DNA from: Symbiodinium natans
Lineage: Eukaryota > Sar > Dinophyceae > Suessiales > Symbiodiniaceae
DNA: 64,000 nucleotides
Direction of reading: 5' to 3'
Assembly (NCBI GenBank): GCA_905221605.1
Contig: CAJNDS010000224.1
Coordinates: forward strand, 750,085 to 814,084
In this document: piece after piece, positions 23,412 through 34,336 of the stretch
How the letters are laid out: every line of letters starts with the position of its first letter
Numbering within the stretch: position 1 is the first letter of the stretch
Position numbers and translations under genes: made by a program
Notes under the pieces: generated by a model
What the model was told of the DNA's origin: nothing
Databases searched by the model: none
The model's input: the letters and a program-made list of their open reading frames with translations, nothing else

Positions 23412-23650
23412 GTGCAAGAGGCTTCTGCTCCCAAAAGCACCAATTAAGTGTCGTCCAGAATACAACCAAGCCAAGCAGACCCAGTTCGTCATCTCGAGAC
23501 TCCCAGTCGTGCATTGAAAGACCCACCGCCACCCCCAATTCACCAGGAATCCCGAGAAGACGAACGCACAACGAAAACACACACACACCCACACGACACA
23601 GACGACGACTCCTTTGAAAAGGAAGACTTGTGCTTCCCGATACATTACCA
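23412..23650 (-). promoter_or_regulatory. 3'-UTR motif region of retrotransposon B
   Basis: The block at 23412-23445 is the counterpart of 19223-19256 (32/34 identical). Farther along, a second stretch (about 23510-23575) resembles 19410-19480 in order and content (GCATTGAAAGACCCACCGCC versus GCACATTAAAAGCCCGCCAC). A degenerate copy of the motif recurs near 23620-23640. Together these show that A and B share a 3' UTR, not only a coding region. Confidence 0.6.
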
Positions 23651-23846
23651 CGATCGATAAAAAAGACCTTGTCACCCTCAGCGGTCAGGATCGCTCCACA
23701 ATCCGCATGCGTCTACGTCGTAAAGGGGTCGGCTACACCTGCGCGGGGGAGTCGAACCTGGCATGTCGAATATCGAAAGGTTGGTACGGGTGACTCAAAA
23801 GAGAAATTTCAAAAGAGTTCGATTACATCATCAAGCATCGGAAATT

Positions 23847-26800
23847 TCACAACATATTCTCCTGAAGGAAACGACCAATGGCCCCTTGGGCCACATCAGT
23901 TGACGCCTGTGCTGCACGACACTTATGCAGGATGTGAGAGAGTCCCCTCTGAATGTCAATCGAGAGTCGAATTTTCAGGTCTTGTTTTGTAGTACCCAAA
24001 GGAGAATTCGTAGCTCGATCGCACTCCTGACATATACTCTTCAAAAGCCCGCGTGCGCCCATCTCGCAACCACCTGTTGTTTCGAATACAATAGGTTCAA
24101 AACCCAAGTTCTGGGCCTGACAGGCCGTCTCGGTGTTACGATCCCGACGCTTACGCTCGGCATATGCCGCAGCGGCCACACCCGAACCCGACGCGGCCGA
24201 TCTGAAAATAGAAGCGGCGTACGGCGATACCAAAGCGATGTCCAGGGCCAAACGAGGATATTTCCGCCATGAATTTTGTTGGAGAAGAGGAGTGGCAATG
24301 CAGAGAATATCCACCGGGCGTCTGCCCTCGGCATTTGGCAATAGCCCCGCCGCCTCAAGCCGTGGCCGCATCCCAGCCCGTTCCGCGACCGCATAGATCG
24401 AATCGCGAAGGGTATAGTGCATGCGGGTGCGAGCTCCTCCTGCCATACATGTCATCGAATGATGTCCCAAAGAATCCATGGCTTGATGACAGAACGGACA
24501 GTGCCCTCCCGAAGTCAGAGTTTCCAATCCAAGTCGCAGAGAGAGAGAGTCAAGGACTGCAACATTAGAGAGGAGAGTATCTGAACTCATGTTAGGCGTT
24601 CCGATGAGCCAACCATCGCCCCATGGGAGCTGACATGCTCGAATCCTGAGCGCGTCGCTCGTGGAGGATCCTTGTATGAGACAGTCGCTACTTTTCTGAA
24701 TGGCTACCTGAACCAATTCACGATGATTCGGGCAAGTCGTACCATGAACCTGGGAAACATTTGGGAGAAAAGGGGCGAGGTTCTGAAAAGCATGGGTATC
24801 AGCAGGATCAGGATGGGCATGGATGATTTCTTTCAATATCTCTTTGATAGAGCCAGAGACCTGTCGAACGGAACAAAAGAAAGCCAAGTCACTCCGGTGA
24901 ACCACGCCCCCACTCACCCGAAGCTCATCCACACTAAGCCCAAGACCTCCGAATTTCGTGGGCAATGTTGCCTGCTGCCATTGACTGTCTGTCAGTTCTT
25001 GTGCGACGAGTCTCTGCAGCGTAGTGCGGAGTTTGCCACTATGAGCCTCCAAAACCGGCGCAAGATGACGCCTCGGAACAGTCCTCGCGTAATACGCCAA
25101 TTTCGGGAAGCTCAAACATTGCTTCATGAGATGGAGGGAGATATGTTTGTGGGGGAGTGTCTCAATGGCAGTGAGGGCTTGATCGAGGTCACCGACCTTC
25201 GTGCGATTCCACTCATCGTACAATGATGTTGGACCAATCAGGGGTACCTGCAGCATCTGAACATTGGTTCCTTTGATGATGTTAATTCCCAGTGCTGTGA
25301 ACGGCCGCAAGTCGCCTTGGAAATCGTCCCCGGCAAGGATATGTAACTTTGTCTTACTCAGATCGAAGTGTAGGCCGTACTTCCCTGCGAGCGCGAGCTC
25401 CTGTTCAAAGATCGCCCAAACCAGTGAGATCGGACCCCCGCAGAAGCCGTCATCAGCAAACTCAGGGTCGAAGCACTCGGCCGCCCCCCTTACATTAGCG
25501 CACGCCTCCTCGTACATACGCTTGCGTGCAAGGCAGAAGAGCGGTCCCATGAGCGGACAACCCTGTTGGCCTCTGGCTGACTGCATACACCGACCATGGT
25601 AAACTAAGTGGCTCGGTACCCCGTAGCAGAACTCGGCAAACTTGCTGGAGGCGTGGGCGAAGCGATAACACTCGTCCAAAAACATGTGAGTGTGCACACT
25701 ATTGAAGGCGTTGGAGACATCTCTTTGGAGCAATACATAGTCTCTTCTATGGGAATTCAATCGCAACCAAGCCCTAGTAGCATGAATCATGGCCTCAGCG
25801 CCGGACCGCACGCCAACGGCAAATTGCTGGGGGGCAAGACGCTCCTGAATCCGAACCTTATCCAAGAGAAACGTGGTTTTGAAGCATAATTTCCGCCAAG
25901 TAGTGCCCATCACAATCGGACGAGCATCTTGCGAAAGCGGAATGGCTTGTCCCTGTCCATCCCTTTTACCTATTCCCACTAGGGTTCCACCCCCTATCCA
26001 TGGACGCAGCTCGAGCGGCGCACGTCCATCAACGAGAAGCTGGACGAAATCCCTCAGAACCCCTAAGAAGGTATCGCCTCCTGGGCTTTCGAGCAAGAGG
26101 CGAAGGAAGTCAGCCCGGAGACCGTCCGGCCCGGGCCCCTTCCCATGTTCGAAGGAACGCAACGCCTGGGCAACCACTTCCTCGGGGAGTTCTGGGGGAG
26201 TTGCTGGCGCGAGTGCGGGGTGCCGAGGGGGCTGCACGGGATCGGGAAACTTGCTTGCCAATTTAAGTTGAACTGCTGGGGTATCGTGCGCGAGTCCTGG
26301 TGATAGCAGACGTTGAAGAGCCTGGCCAGAACGGCCCAACATGACCATACGTTCAACATCTCTCTGCGTCTGTTCGGGCTTAGGGCCTGCGGAGGTCGGC
26401 TGAGGCTGAGCGCGTTGGTTAGCTTGGAGCGCTTCATGCCAAAGGGAAGCCCTTTCCCCTAATTTCCAGCGGATGAGAAGGGCACGAGAGAAATGGAGGG
26501 ATTGGCGGGGTCTCTTGCCTCTGCCAAATTGGCGTAACACAACTTTCGGAAACATGAGTAGCTCAAGCCAAGCAACACGCGCTGCCTGCTTCTCGGGGGA
26601 GTCCGAGTCCGTTGCCCATGCGTCCCATCGGTTCGTTTGCAATACTCTAACCAAACACTTACCAAATTCTTCTCTAGCCATGACGACCAATGACTTAGGA
26701 TAGACCTCCTTCGTGAAGACCGCTTGGGTGAAAATATCTTGTAAAGATGGGAGCGGAGAGAGGTCTTCGGATGAGGCACATACGTTGACATTGGTAGTCA

Positions 26801-27320
26801 GGAGCCTAGGCCAACATCGAGAATGGACCCCTTCATGACGTTGCATACTAGCAGTCAAACCACAAACCCTACAGCAACCGAGCCTTCTATCCCGGAGCCA
26901 TTGTTGAGATGGTCGCCCCTCCAATTCACCAGAAAGATGAAGATCGACGTGGGCCCGAACTGCGTCGCTGCTACGCCACCCAGGCCCACCTCCACCAATG
27001 CTTCTAGAACAACCCTCCACCGGGCAATAGAGAAGCTGACGGTGCGCCTTAGCACGGCCTGCGCCCTGTTCCTCCAACAAAAGTTGCCTAGGAGAGACGT
27101 CCTCCCCGAATAATTCTTGCAACATGACTGAAACCGAACTCTCACCCAATTCATGCGCTCCAGAGGCCTCCACGTGACCCAATGCTTCGGCGGCACTACG
27201 CCTAGTCCCACGACCAGGGCCCTCTCCAGAATCGACCTCCATCGCAGATCCCGCGTCATTGGGATACGCAGGAAACCTCCACACGAAGCAGAGGACGACA
27301 CACCTTGCTAGGACGCCCAT
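23847..27320 (-). CDS. Non-LTR retrotransposon ORF B, same family as A
   Basis: Full-length homologue of element A, same strand. The frame is open from 28241, but the start at 27320 (1157 aa) is preferred because from there to a conserved Phe/Tyr-Pro the two proteins have the same length (M-x18-P). Residues below count from 28241. C2H2 C406/C411/H431/H435; CCHC C457-x2-C460-x12-H473-x2-C476, the same spacing as A. RT with KGPGPDGLRADFL, GTLVGIGKRDGQG, catalytic D841 in LLQRDVSNAFNSV, ARGQQGCPLM, and FADD at 928-931, where A has YADD. C-terminal C1248-x2-C1251-x8-HH-x3-C1265, then RRPVDIL (D1311), ALDIALV (D1334), K1364 and FEPIVFETTGG: an R2-type restriction-like endonuclease. A and B are clearly diverged, so they are separate insertions or an old tandem, not a recent duplication. 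Confidence 0.95.
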   Translation of the reverse strand: MGVLARCVVLCFVWRFPAYPNDAGSAMEVDSGEGPGRGTRRSAAEALGHVEASGAHELGESSVSVMLQELFGEDVSPRQLLLEEQGAGRAKAHRQLLYCPVEGCSRSIGGGGPGWRSSDAVRAHVDLHLSGELEGRPSQQWLRDRRLGCCRVCGLTASMQRHEGVHSRCWPRLLTTNVNVCASSEDLSPLPSLQDIFTQAVFTKEVYPKSLVVMAREEFGKCLVRVLQTNRWDAWATDSDSPEKQAARVAWLELLMFPKVVLRQFGRGKRPRQSLHFSRALLIRWKLGERASLWHEALQANQRAQPQPTSAGPKPEQTQRDVERMVMLGRSGQALQRLLSPGLAHDTPAVQLKLASKFPDPVQPPRHPALAPATPPELPEEVVAQALRSFEHGKGPGPDGLRADFLRLLLESPGGDTFLGVLRDFVQLLVDGRAPLELRPWIGGGTLVGIGKRDGQGQAIPLSQDARPIVMGTTWRKLCFKTTFLLDKVRIQERLAPQQFAVGVRSGAEAMIHATRAWLRLNSHRRDYVLLQRDVSNAFNSVHTHMFLDECYRFAHASSKFAEFCYGVPSHLVYHGRCMQSARGQQGCPLMGPLFCLARKRMYEEACANVRGAAECFDPEFADDGFCGGPISLVWAIFEQELALAGKYGLHFDLSKTKLHILAGDDFQGDLRPFTALGINIIKGTNVQMLQVPLIGPTSLYDEWNRTKVGDLDQALTAIETLPHKHISLHLMKQCLSFPKLAYYARTVPRRHLAPVLEAHSGKLRTTLQRLVAQELTDSQWQQATLPTKFGGLGLSVDELRVSGGVVHRSDLAFFCSVRQVSGSIKEILKEIIHAHPDPADTHAFQNLAPFLPNVSQVHGTTCPNHRELVQVAIQKSSDCLIQGSSTSDALRIRACQLPWGDGWLIGTPNMSSDTLLSNVAVLDSLSLRLGLETLTSGGHCPFCHQAMDSLGHHSMTCMAGGARTRMHYTLRDSIYAVAERAGMRPRLEAAGLLPNAEGRRPVDILCIATPLLQQNSWRKYPRLALDIALVSPYAASIFRSAASGSGVAAAAYAERKRRDRNTETACQAQNLGFEPIVFETTGGCEMGARGLLKSICQECDRATNSPLGTTKQDLKIRLSIDIQRGLSHILHKCRAAQASTDVAQGAIGRFLQENML

Positions 27321-28241
27321 GTGATGAGTACATATCCAAGCGCCTCCGACTGATATGAGCCGGCAAAGAGCGAGCGAGCAGTGATATCGGTTCCAGAATG
27401 CCCAAGTGCCACAAATGAGCAAGTTCATCCGCGGCACATCTCCGTATTGCAACAAACTCCAATACATGATTCCAAAATAGAATAGAGGCACTAATCCCTT
27501 TCCATCAAGCGGAATATAATTGAGTTTGAGGGATCGAATACGTTCTCCCAAAGTCCCAAAGAAGTGAGAGAGAAACATACCGCATGCGTATGATAATCGA
27601 AATAAGACGATACCGATCGTTATGGTGAAATACGCTCCCATCAACAATCCCACCCCGACTTGTCGAGGCATCCAGCCCAAATGGCCGCCTTGGTGGAGAC
27701 TCATCCCCCCATTGGAGGCCGCCGATTGTCGACAACCACTGGCTGATACGGCACAAGATCTAAGATGGAGCAAATAAAAGAGAGCTGCTGCAGACTGCCA
27801 ACCAAGCCGACGTCGAGCCCGTAGCTCCCCTGCAGAAAGCCCATGAAACACCCCGCGCCCAACAAGGCACCCTGTGACAGCATCCATCCCGCCAGGATCT
27901 CCATACCTACACCGGTGCAGAAGAAACGCCACGAGACCTACCACTACCATAGAACGACATCGGCCCTTTCTCCTTGAACCCCGGCAAGGCCCGAGACCCT
28001 GGAGCAATTGACTGATGTGCAACCCACAACACATGCCCAATCCCAAGCACAAGAACAACAAGCCTACGCCCCAAAGCCCCTCCATCCCGCGGTAAGGGGG
28101 GACGCACCACATGCCCATCGCCGCGCGCGGCAGCCCAGGACGGGTCAGCAGCACAAGGGGCCCATGGCTCAAGTGAACCGTAACCCGTATTAACAACCCC
28201 AAGAACCAGCACTTACTCTCTTCTACTTTGAAAGCGAACAA
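27321..28241 (-). other. Stop-free leader upstream of retrotransposon ORF B
   Basis: 307 codons without a stop, in frame with ORF B, beginning MFAFKVEESKCWFLGLLIRV. The translation is hydrophobic and Cys/Trp/Gly-rich with no recognisable domain, and element A has no counterpart. It is most simply the 5' UTR of element B. A translated extension cannot be excluded. Confidence 0.5.
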
Positions 28242-28535
28242 GACGTAGACCCCCTAAACCTTAAACCCTACTCCACACTCTTCAGGTTATCGACAAGAAA
28301 AACCTACTGAAAAATTTTGATTTTAATTTCAATCTATCCCTGCCGAACAAAAAGCGAAAAACGAGCCGGGTTTAGTTGCCACATTTAGACTTTCGGCAGC
28401 AGCCGAGCTGTCCAGCCTTCAATTGTAGGTGCCAGATGCCAAATAGCTGGGCACCCTCAAAATATCTTCAGCTTCATTCTAATGTCAGGACGGTAAGAAA
28501 AATGGACGAGTTGTATGTGGCCTGATGTTGTAAGA
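28242..28535. other. Flank of retrotransposon B
   Basis: Contains CCCTAAACCTTAAACCCTA-like sequence at 28250-28272, resembling two imperfect plant/dinoflagellate telomere units (CCCTAAA). No gene seen. Confidence 0.5.
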
Positions 28536-29252
28536 TGCAAATCTTAATTAATAAGTAATTAACAATTAATTAATAATGAGTTAATAATGAATTAATAATT
28601 GATTAATAATGAATTAATAATGAATTAATAATGAATTAATAATTAATTAATAATTAATTAATAATTAATTAATAATTAATTAATAAGTAATTAATAATTA
28701 ATTAATAATTAATTGATAATTATTGAATAAATAATGTATTAAAATTTTAAATTCATTAATTATAATGAATTTTAATGAATAATAATTAATAAATAACTAT
28801 AATTTTAATTAAATAATAAAAAAAATAAAAATTTAAAAATTAATTAATGAATAATTAAGTAATATTATAATTTAATTAATAATTAAAAAAAAAAATAAAA
28901 ATTAAAAATTAATATAATAATGAATAATTTATGATAATAAGTAAAACAAAATCAATAATTGATTTATATAATTAATTAATATAGAAATTAATTAATTAAT
29001 AATTAGTCAACACAAATTCATTAAAAATTAATTAATAATTTTCATAATAAATTTATAATCAATTATTAATTAATTAATAATTAATTAATGAATAATTCAT
29101 TAATAATTCATGAAAAAATTATAAATCAATGATTAATTCATTATTGATTAATTATTAATGCATTACGAATTAAAAAATAATTCATTAATTATTAATTACT
29201 ACTTAATTAAAAATCAATAAATAATTATTAATTGATTATTAATTAATTCCTC
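28536..29252. repeat. AT-rich tandem repeat (TTAATTAATAA type)
   Basis: About 0.7 kb composed almost only of A and T, built from TTAATTAATAATTAATTAAT-like units that degenerate toward the right. No ORF. A similar block lies at 32690-33480 beyond the GC-rich satellite. Confidence 0.95.
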
Positions 29253-29264
29253 ACATCTTTGTGT

Positions 29265-29545
29265 GGGGTCCCGCCGCCGCCTTCTCCTCCTCTTTCTCCT
29301 CCTCCTCCTTCTCTTTCTTCTCCTTCTCTTCTTCCCCGTCCTCCTCTTCCTGTTCCTCATGACGCACCATCACGCACAGCACGCATCATGCATCACATCA
29401 CGATCACGCACATCACGCACATCACGCATCACATCACGCACATGACGCGGTGTCACGCATGAAATCACATCACGATCACGCACATCACGCATCACATCAC
29501 GCACATGTCGCGGTGTCACGCATCAAATCACACATCACGCGCATG
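29265..29545 (+). repeat. CTT/CTC tract and CATCACGCA repeats
   Basis: A pyrimidine tract (29275-29350) is followed by many CATCACGCA/CACATCACG units. A segment of about 68 bp is duplicated (29395-29462 and 29463-29530), each copy ending with a GCGGTGTCACGCAT motif. It is the transition into the GC-rich array. Confidence 0.85.
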
Positions 29546-31112
29546 GCGCGACACAGGCGTCGTTTCTGCTGACAGGCGCGGTACTTAGGGGCCCTGGACT
29601 CTTGCCGCGCGCGCGCTGGGCAGCTCGCCAAACGCTGGCAGGCGCGACGCATGCGTCGTTTGTGCTGGCAGGCGCGGTACTTAGGGGCCCTGGACCCTTG
29701 CCGCGCGCGCGCTCGGGCCGCGGGAAACGCTGGCAGGCGCGACACAGGCGTCGTTTGGGCTGGCAGGCGCGGTACTTAGGGGCCCTGGACCCTTGCCGCG
29801 CGCGCGCTCGGGCCGCGGGAAACGCTGGCAGGCGCGACACAGGCGTCGTTTGGGCTGGCAGGCGCGGTACTTAGGGGCCCTGGACCTTTGCCGCGCGCGC
29901 GCTCGGGCCGCGGGAAACGCTGGCAGGCGCGACACAGGCGTCGTTTGTGCTGGCAGGCGCGGTACTTAGGGGCCCTGGACTCTTGCCGCGCGCGCGCTCG
30001 GGGCGCGGGAAACGCTGGCAGGCGCGACACAGGCGTCGTTTCTGCTGGCAGGCGCGGTACTTAGGGGCCCTGGACCCTTGCCGCGCGCGCGCTCGGGCCG
30101 CGGGAAACGCTGGCAGGCGCGACACAGGCGTCGTTTGGGCTGGCAGGCGCGGTACTCAGGGGCCCTGGACCCTTGCCGCGCGCGCGCTCGGGGCGCGGGA
30201 AACGCTGGCAGGCGCGACGCAGGCGTCGTTTGGGCTGGCAGGCGCGGTACTTAGGGGCCCTGGACCCTTGCCGCGCGCGCGCGCTCGGGCCGCGGGAAAC
30301 GCTGGCAGGCGCGACACAGGCGTCGTTTGTGCTGACAGGCGCGACACAGGCGTCGTTTGGGCTGGCAGGCGCGGTACTTAGGGGCCCTGGACCTTTGCCG
30401 CGCGCGCGCTCGGGCCGCGGGAAACGCTGGCAGGCGCGACACAGGCGTCGTTTTTGCTGGCAGGCGCGGTACTTAGGGGCCCTGGACCCTTGCCGCGCGC
30501 GCACTCGGGCCGCGGGACACAAGCGTCGTTTGGGCTGGCAGGCGCGGTACTTAGGGGCCCTGGACCTTTGCCGCGCGCGCGCGCTCGGGGCGCGGGAAAC
30601 GCTGGCAGGCGCGGTACTGAGGGGCCTTGGACCCTTGCCGCGCGCGCGCTCGGGCCGCGGGAAACCCTGGCAGGCGCGACACAGGCGTCGTTTGGGCTGG
30701 CAGGCGCGGTACTTAGGGGCCCTGGACCTTTGCCGACCGCGCGCTCGGGCCGCGGGAAACGCTGGCAGGCGCGACACAGGCGTCGTTTCTGCTGGCAGGC
30801 GCGGTACTGAGGGGCCTTGGACCCTTGCCGCGCGCGCGCTCGGGCCGCGGGAAACGCTGGCAGGCGCGACACAGGCGTCGTTTGGGCTGGCAGGCGCGGT
30901 ACTTAGGGGCCCTGGACTCTTGCCGCGCGCGCGGTCGGGCCGCGGGAAACGCTGGCAGGCGCGACACAGGCGTCGTTTGGGCTGGCAGGCGCGGTACTTA
31001 GGGGCCCTGGACCCTTGCCGCGCGCGCGCTCGGGCCGCGGGAAACGCTGGCAGGCGCGACACAGGCATCGTTTTTGCTGGCAGGCGCGGTACTTAGGGGC
31101 CCTGGACCTTTG
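29546..31112. repeat. 95-bp GC-rich satellite, about 17 units
   Basis: The marker GGTACTTAGGGGCCCTGG or a one- to two-base variant recurs every ~95 bp from 29579 to 31089. Each unit also carries a CGCGCGCGCGCTCGGGCCGC block and CAGGCGTCGTTTGGGCTGGC. Three units are shortened or have insertions (around 30320, 30500 and 30600). Because 95 is not a multiple of 3 and the unit lacks stops, the array is open over long stretches on both strands. These Arg/Ala/Pro-rich ORFs are not taken as genes. Confidence 0.95.
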
Positions 31113-32540
31113 CAGGGGCGGCCTGCGTTGGGGTTGACATTCATTACCACCTAGACGATTGTCCTGTGCAAGGCCTGGCCGCAGCCCCAGTCATAAGGTT
31201 TTGCAGTAAGTCTTCTGGCTCCTAGAATCTAGCTAGAATCTAGCTGTGTTAACCTTACACAATAATTTTCCAGTGAAACGCGATGGCGCCTCTTCGAGCT
31301 CTGTCTGAGTTTCGGGCGTGGGAGCACAGCCACCGCTCTTGTCACGCAGAGCGTTCCGGGCTGTAGCACTGGCCGGCCAAGACCTAAGAGACAGACCGAC
31401 TGAAGTGGCACTTGCACAGCGCCCACTGCCTGTCGAGGGACCAGCGACCGGGTACCTTGGGTGCTGGACACGCAGGCACCCCGCAAGGCTCCTCCGCCGC
31501 AGCATCCTGTGCAGCTGGCGGCTTCCTCCGGATTACCGAAGAATGGCTGCTCGAGATGGACTCGCGCTGGCTTCTTCCTTTTCGTCTTCCCTATCTGTAG
31601 GCTGCTGCTGGAATCAAACGAATTGCTCCTCACTTTCCTACTGCTGTCCTGGTTTCCCTATAAGGTTTAGGCACCAACCCAGGACCCCAGAATCAGCCAG
31701 GGCATACACACAGAACCGACATGACAGGGTTCAATTGAATTAATTAAGCGAACGGAATCCAGTTCAGGGATTCAGGGATGGGCTGACTTCCACCCTCTGC
31801 TGAATCTTGCGTGCTTCCTCCTCAGGGTTTTGGGGGTCCGCCTTCTCAGGGCTAAGGCTTCTCCCCAAGCTTTCAGGCCATCAACCAGTGCAGGAGTTGC
31901 CCTTCAGCCCAAGGGCACCTCCTGAATAAACACAGATGAGACTCTCTAAATCCCCCGAACTGTAGGGTTTAATCCTAGGGTTATAAAATGAGCTCTGGAG
32001 CAATTACCATGTTCGGCTCCTTAGGTTGTTGCCGCCGCTAGGAGCTTGGGTTTAAGATAAGTTCGTGGATCATAGTGCTCCAGGGCTCCATCAACGACAA
32101 CACCCAACACCAGGCAAACCACCCGGTGACGGCCTCAGGTCTTCCAACGTCGAGTTCAATTGCGAATTGCGCGGCTCCGAGAACTATTTCGACGGGTAGC
32201 TACCTTGATCAGTGCCAACATCTCACGCGAGTGCGCAGACAACCATTCCCAGTGATTAGATGTCGGCCGTGCAGGTACAGATGACTCCCCTCATGGACGG
32301 AAAGCGGCCTTGCACCGCCGACACTCGCTGTATCTGCCGACCCGGATTAGGAAGGAGATCAAGCGCTTGCTCAGGAGACGCACTCGGCGACTAGCGTCGC
32401 CCCTTCATTTAACAAAGATCGACAGCTACATTGGTTCTGCGGCCTGGGGTCGCGCCTCACCAATGTACGACTGACACACATGTTACTTGTGCAATTATTC
32501 TTGACGCGTCGCTCTTTACTTTCGCGCGGTTTCGCGCTCG
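31113..32540. other. No supported gene
   Basis: Mixed-composition sequence right of the satellite. Open stretches on both strands near 31230-31740 overlap each other and show no family signal. Nothing is annotated. Confidence 0.4.
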
Positions 32541-32640
32541 CACTCTCGCACACACACTCACACTCACGCACTCACACTCACGCACTCACTCATGGCCACA
32601 CACTCACTCCATCGCTCTCTCACTCTCACTTCTCTACTCT
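32541..32640 (+). repeat. CACACTCA/CACTCACG minisatellite
   Basis: Imperfect CACTCACACTCACG repeats followed by CTCTCACTCTCACTTCTC. Simple-sequence DNA; no coding role seen. Confidence 0.9.
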
Positions 32641-32689
32641 TTCTGAATGGAAAACTTTGCATGTGGGGTTATCCGGTCCTTTAGTTTTT

Positions 32690-33480
32690 TTATTAAGTAA
32701 GTAATAAGTATTAATTAATTATTGGTTAATAAATTCTTAATCAATTATTAGTTAATTATTAATTACTTAAAAATTTATTGTTAATTAATTATCAATTAAT
32801 AATTAGTTCATTGATAATTAATTACGAATTAGTAATTTAATAATAAACATTCACTGACTATTAATTATTAATTGATTATTAATTAGATATTTATTAATGA
32901 ATTAAATTTCATTCAATTAATATTTGTTTAAGTTATATTTTGGTTTATTTTCAGTATGTAAATAAAGTATTAATAACTAAATATTAAATTAAGTTTATTT
33001 ATTAAAAATCGGTTTACTTTTAATTGTTAATTATTATTAATTATTAATTAATTACATTCATAATGAATTGATTAGTAATGATTATTAAGTTTTACTACTT
33101 TAAGGTTAATATTAAAGTATTAATTAAAAATCTAATTTTTTTTAAAAAATTACGGAATTTATGGTATAATATTTGATAATATTGATTAATTATAAGTAAT
33201 TATAACTTAATTATTAATTAATTATGTAATTTTTTAATTATCAATTAATTCATTACTTAATTCATTTCTTAATTATTAATTATTTCCCCACCCATCCCCC
33301 CCCCCTCCCCCCCCCCCCCACACCCCCCCCCACCCCCCCCCCCCCCCCACCCATCCCCATTTAAATTTTAAAAAAATTAAATTTGTAAAATGTTTGAATT
33401 TGGTTATTAATTATTTAATAATTAATCAATAATTAATTAAGAATTAATTATTTATTAATTCATTATCAATCAATTATATC
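32690..33480. repeat. AT-rich tandem repeat with poly-C insert
   Basis: AT-rich, TTAATTAATTATTAATT-type sequence like 28536-29252, interrupted at about 33286-33358 by a nearly pure C tract. No ORF. Confidence 0.9.
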
Positions 33481-33548
33481 TAAAATATGCCGGAAGATTC
33501 ACCTCCGACTTTCGTTCGCTCCACTTCGGGCTCCTACCGCAGAGCTGA

Positions 33549-33559
33549 TTTTTTTTCTT

Positions 33560-33590
<31 letters not shown>

Positions 33591-33735
33591 TTTTCTATTT
33601 CTTCCGTGTTTGCATTCACCTCCTCTTGCCAGGCGTCATCTTGCGCGGCCACATACGCCTGCGCAATCTGTGTCCTTCTCTCTCTCTGTCTCTCTATTTT
33701 TCTCTTTCTCACTCTTTCTGCTTCTCGCTTCTATA
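33549..33735 (+). repeat. CT-rich microsatellite region
   Basis: Two TCTCTCTTTCTCTC-type runs, 33549-33600 and 33678-33735, with short unique sequence between. A third short CT run lies at 33802-33828. Confidence 0.9.
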
Positions 33736-34336
33736 TAATGACACGTCGGATTCCTCGCGGGTGCACTGCCACCACTCCATGTGATCCTGCACAATGTTTG
33801 TCCGTCTCTCTCACTCTCTCTCTCTCGTCCACCATCCACAGCTCAAAAAGGGAACCAGCTTCGTCCAGCCTTGGAAAGCTCGGCTTCTGCAGCCATTGCC
33901 CACCCACAAAACTAATAACGGTGGGCAAACCTGCTTGAGAGCTGATCCGTATGCCAGGCTCCCAATATTGTTAGGGTTGAGAGTTAACGGCTCTTTCGGA
34001 AATTAGGTTCAGACGCAAGGAACTCATGCTCAAGTAGGCCAGGCACACCCAAAATTCACAAGCGCTGGCCATTGATCTCGTTGTTGCTGAATCCTACCTG
34101 CGCGAAGTTTGGGAGGCTCCGCTTTGATTCCACGCTGCCAGTGCATGTATAGATGTGATATAGTTCCTTGTCGACAGTCGACGACAGAAGAGGACCTCGA
34201 GCAAGCCGAAGTTTCTTTCGAGCCATCATGGTGCATCTTGTGGGACTTTTGCGTATGCACATGTTTTTGATTTCCAGCTCTAGCGACATGGAAAGTTATC
34301 CCACAAGCACTTGAGACGGCGCCGCAATTCTAATAG

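Noticed and set aside
30061-31096. 300-aa class ORFs on both strands (Arg/Ala/Pro-rich)
   Set aside because: Produced by the 95-bp satellite; open on both strands, no independent coding evidence.
29546-31112. CRISPR array
   Set aside because: Units are contiguous 95-bp copies without unique spacers, in a eukaryotic genome.
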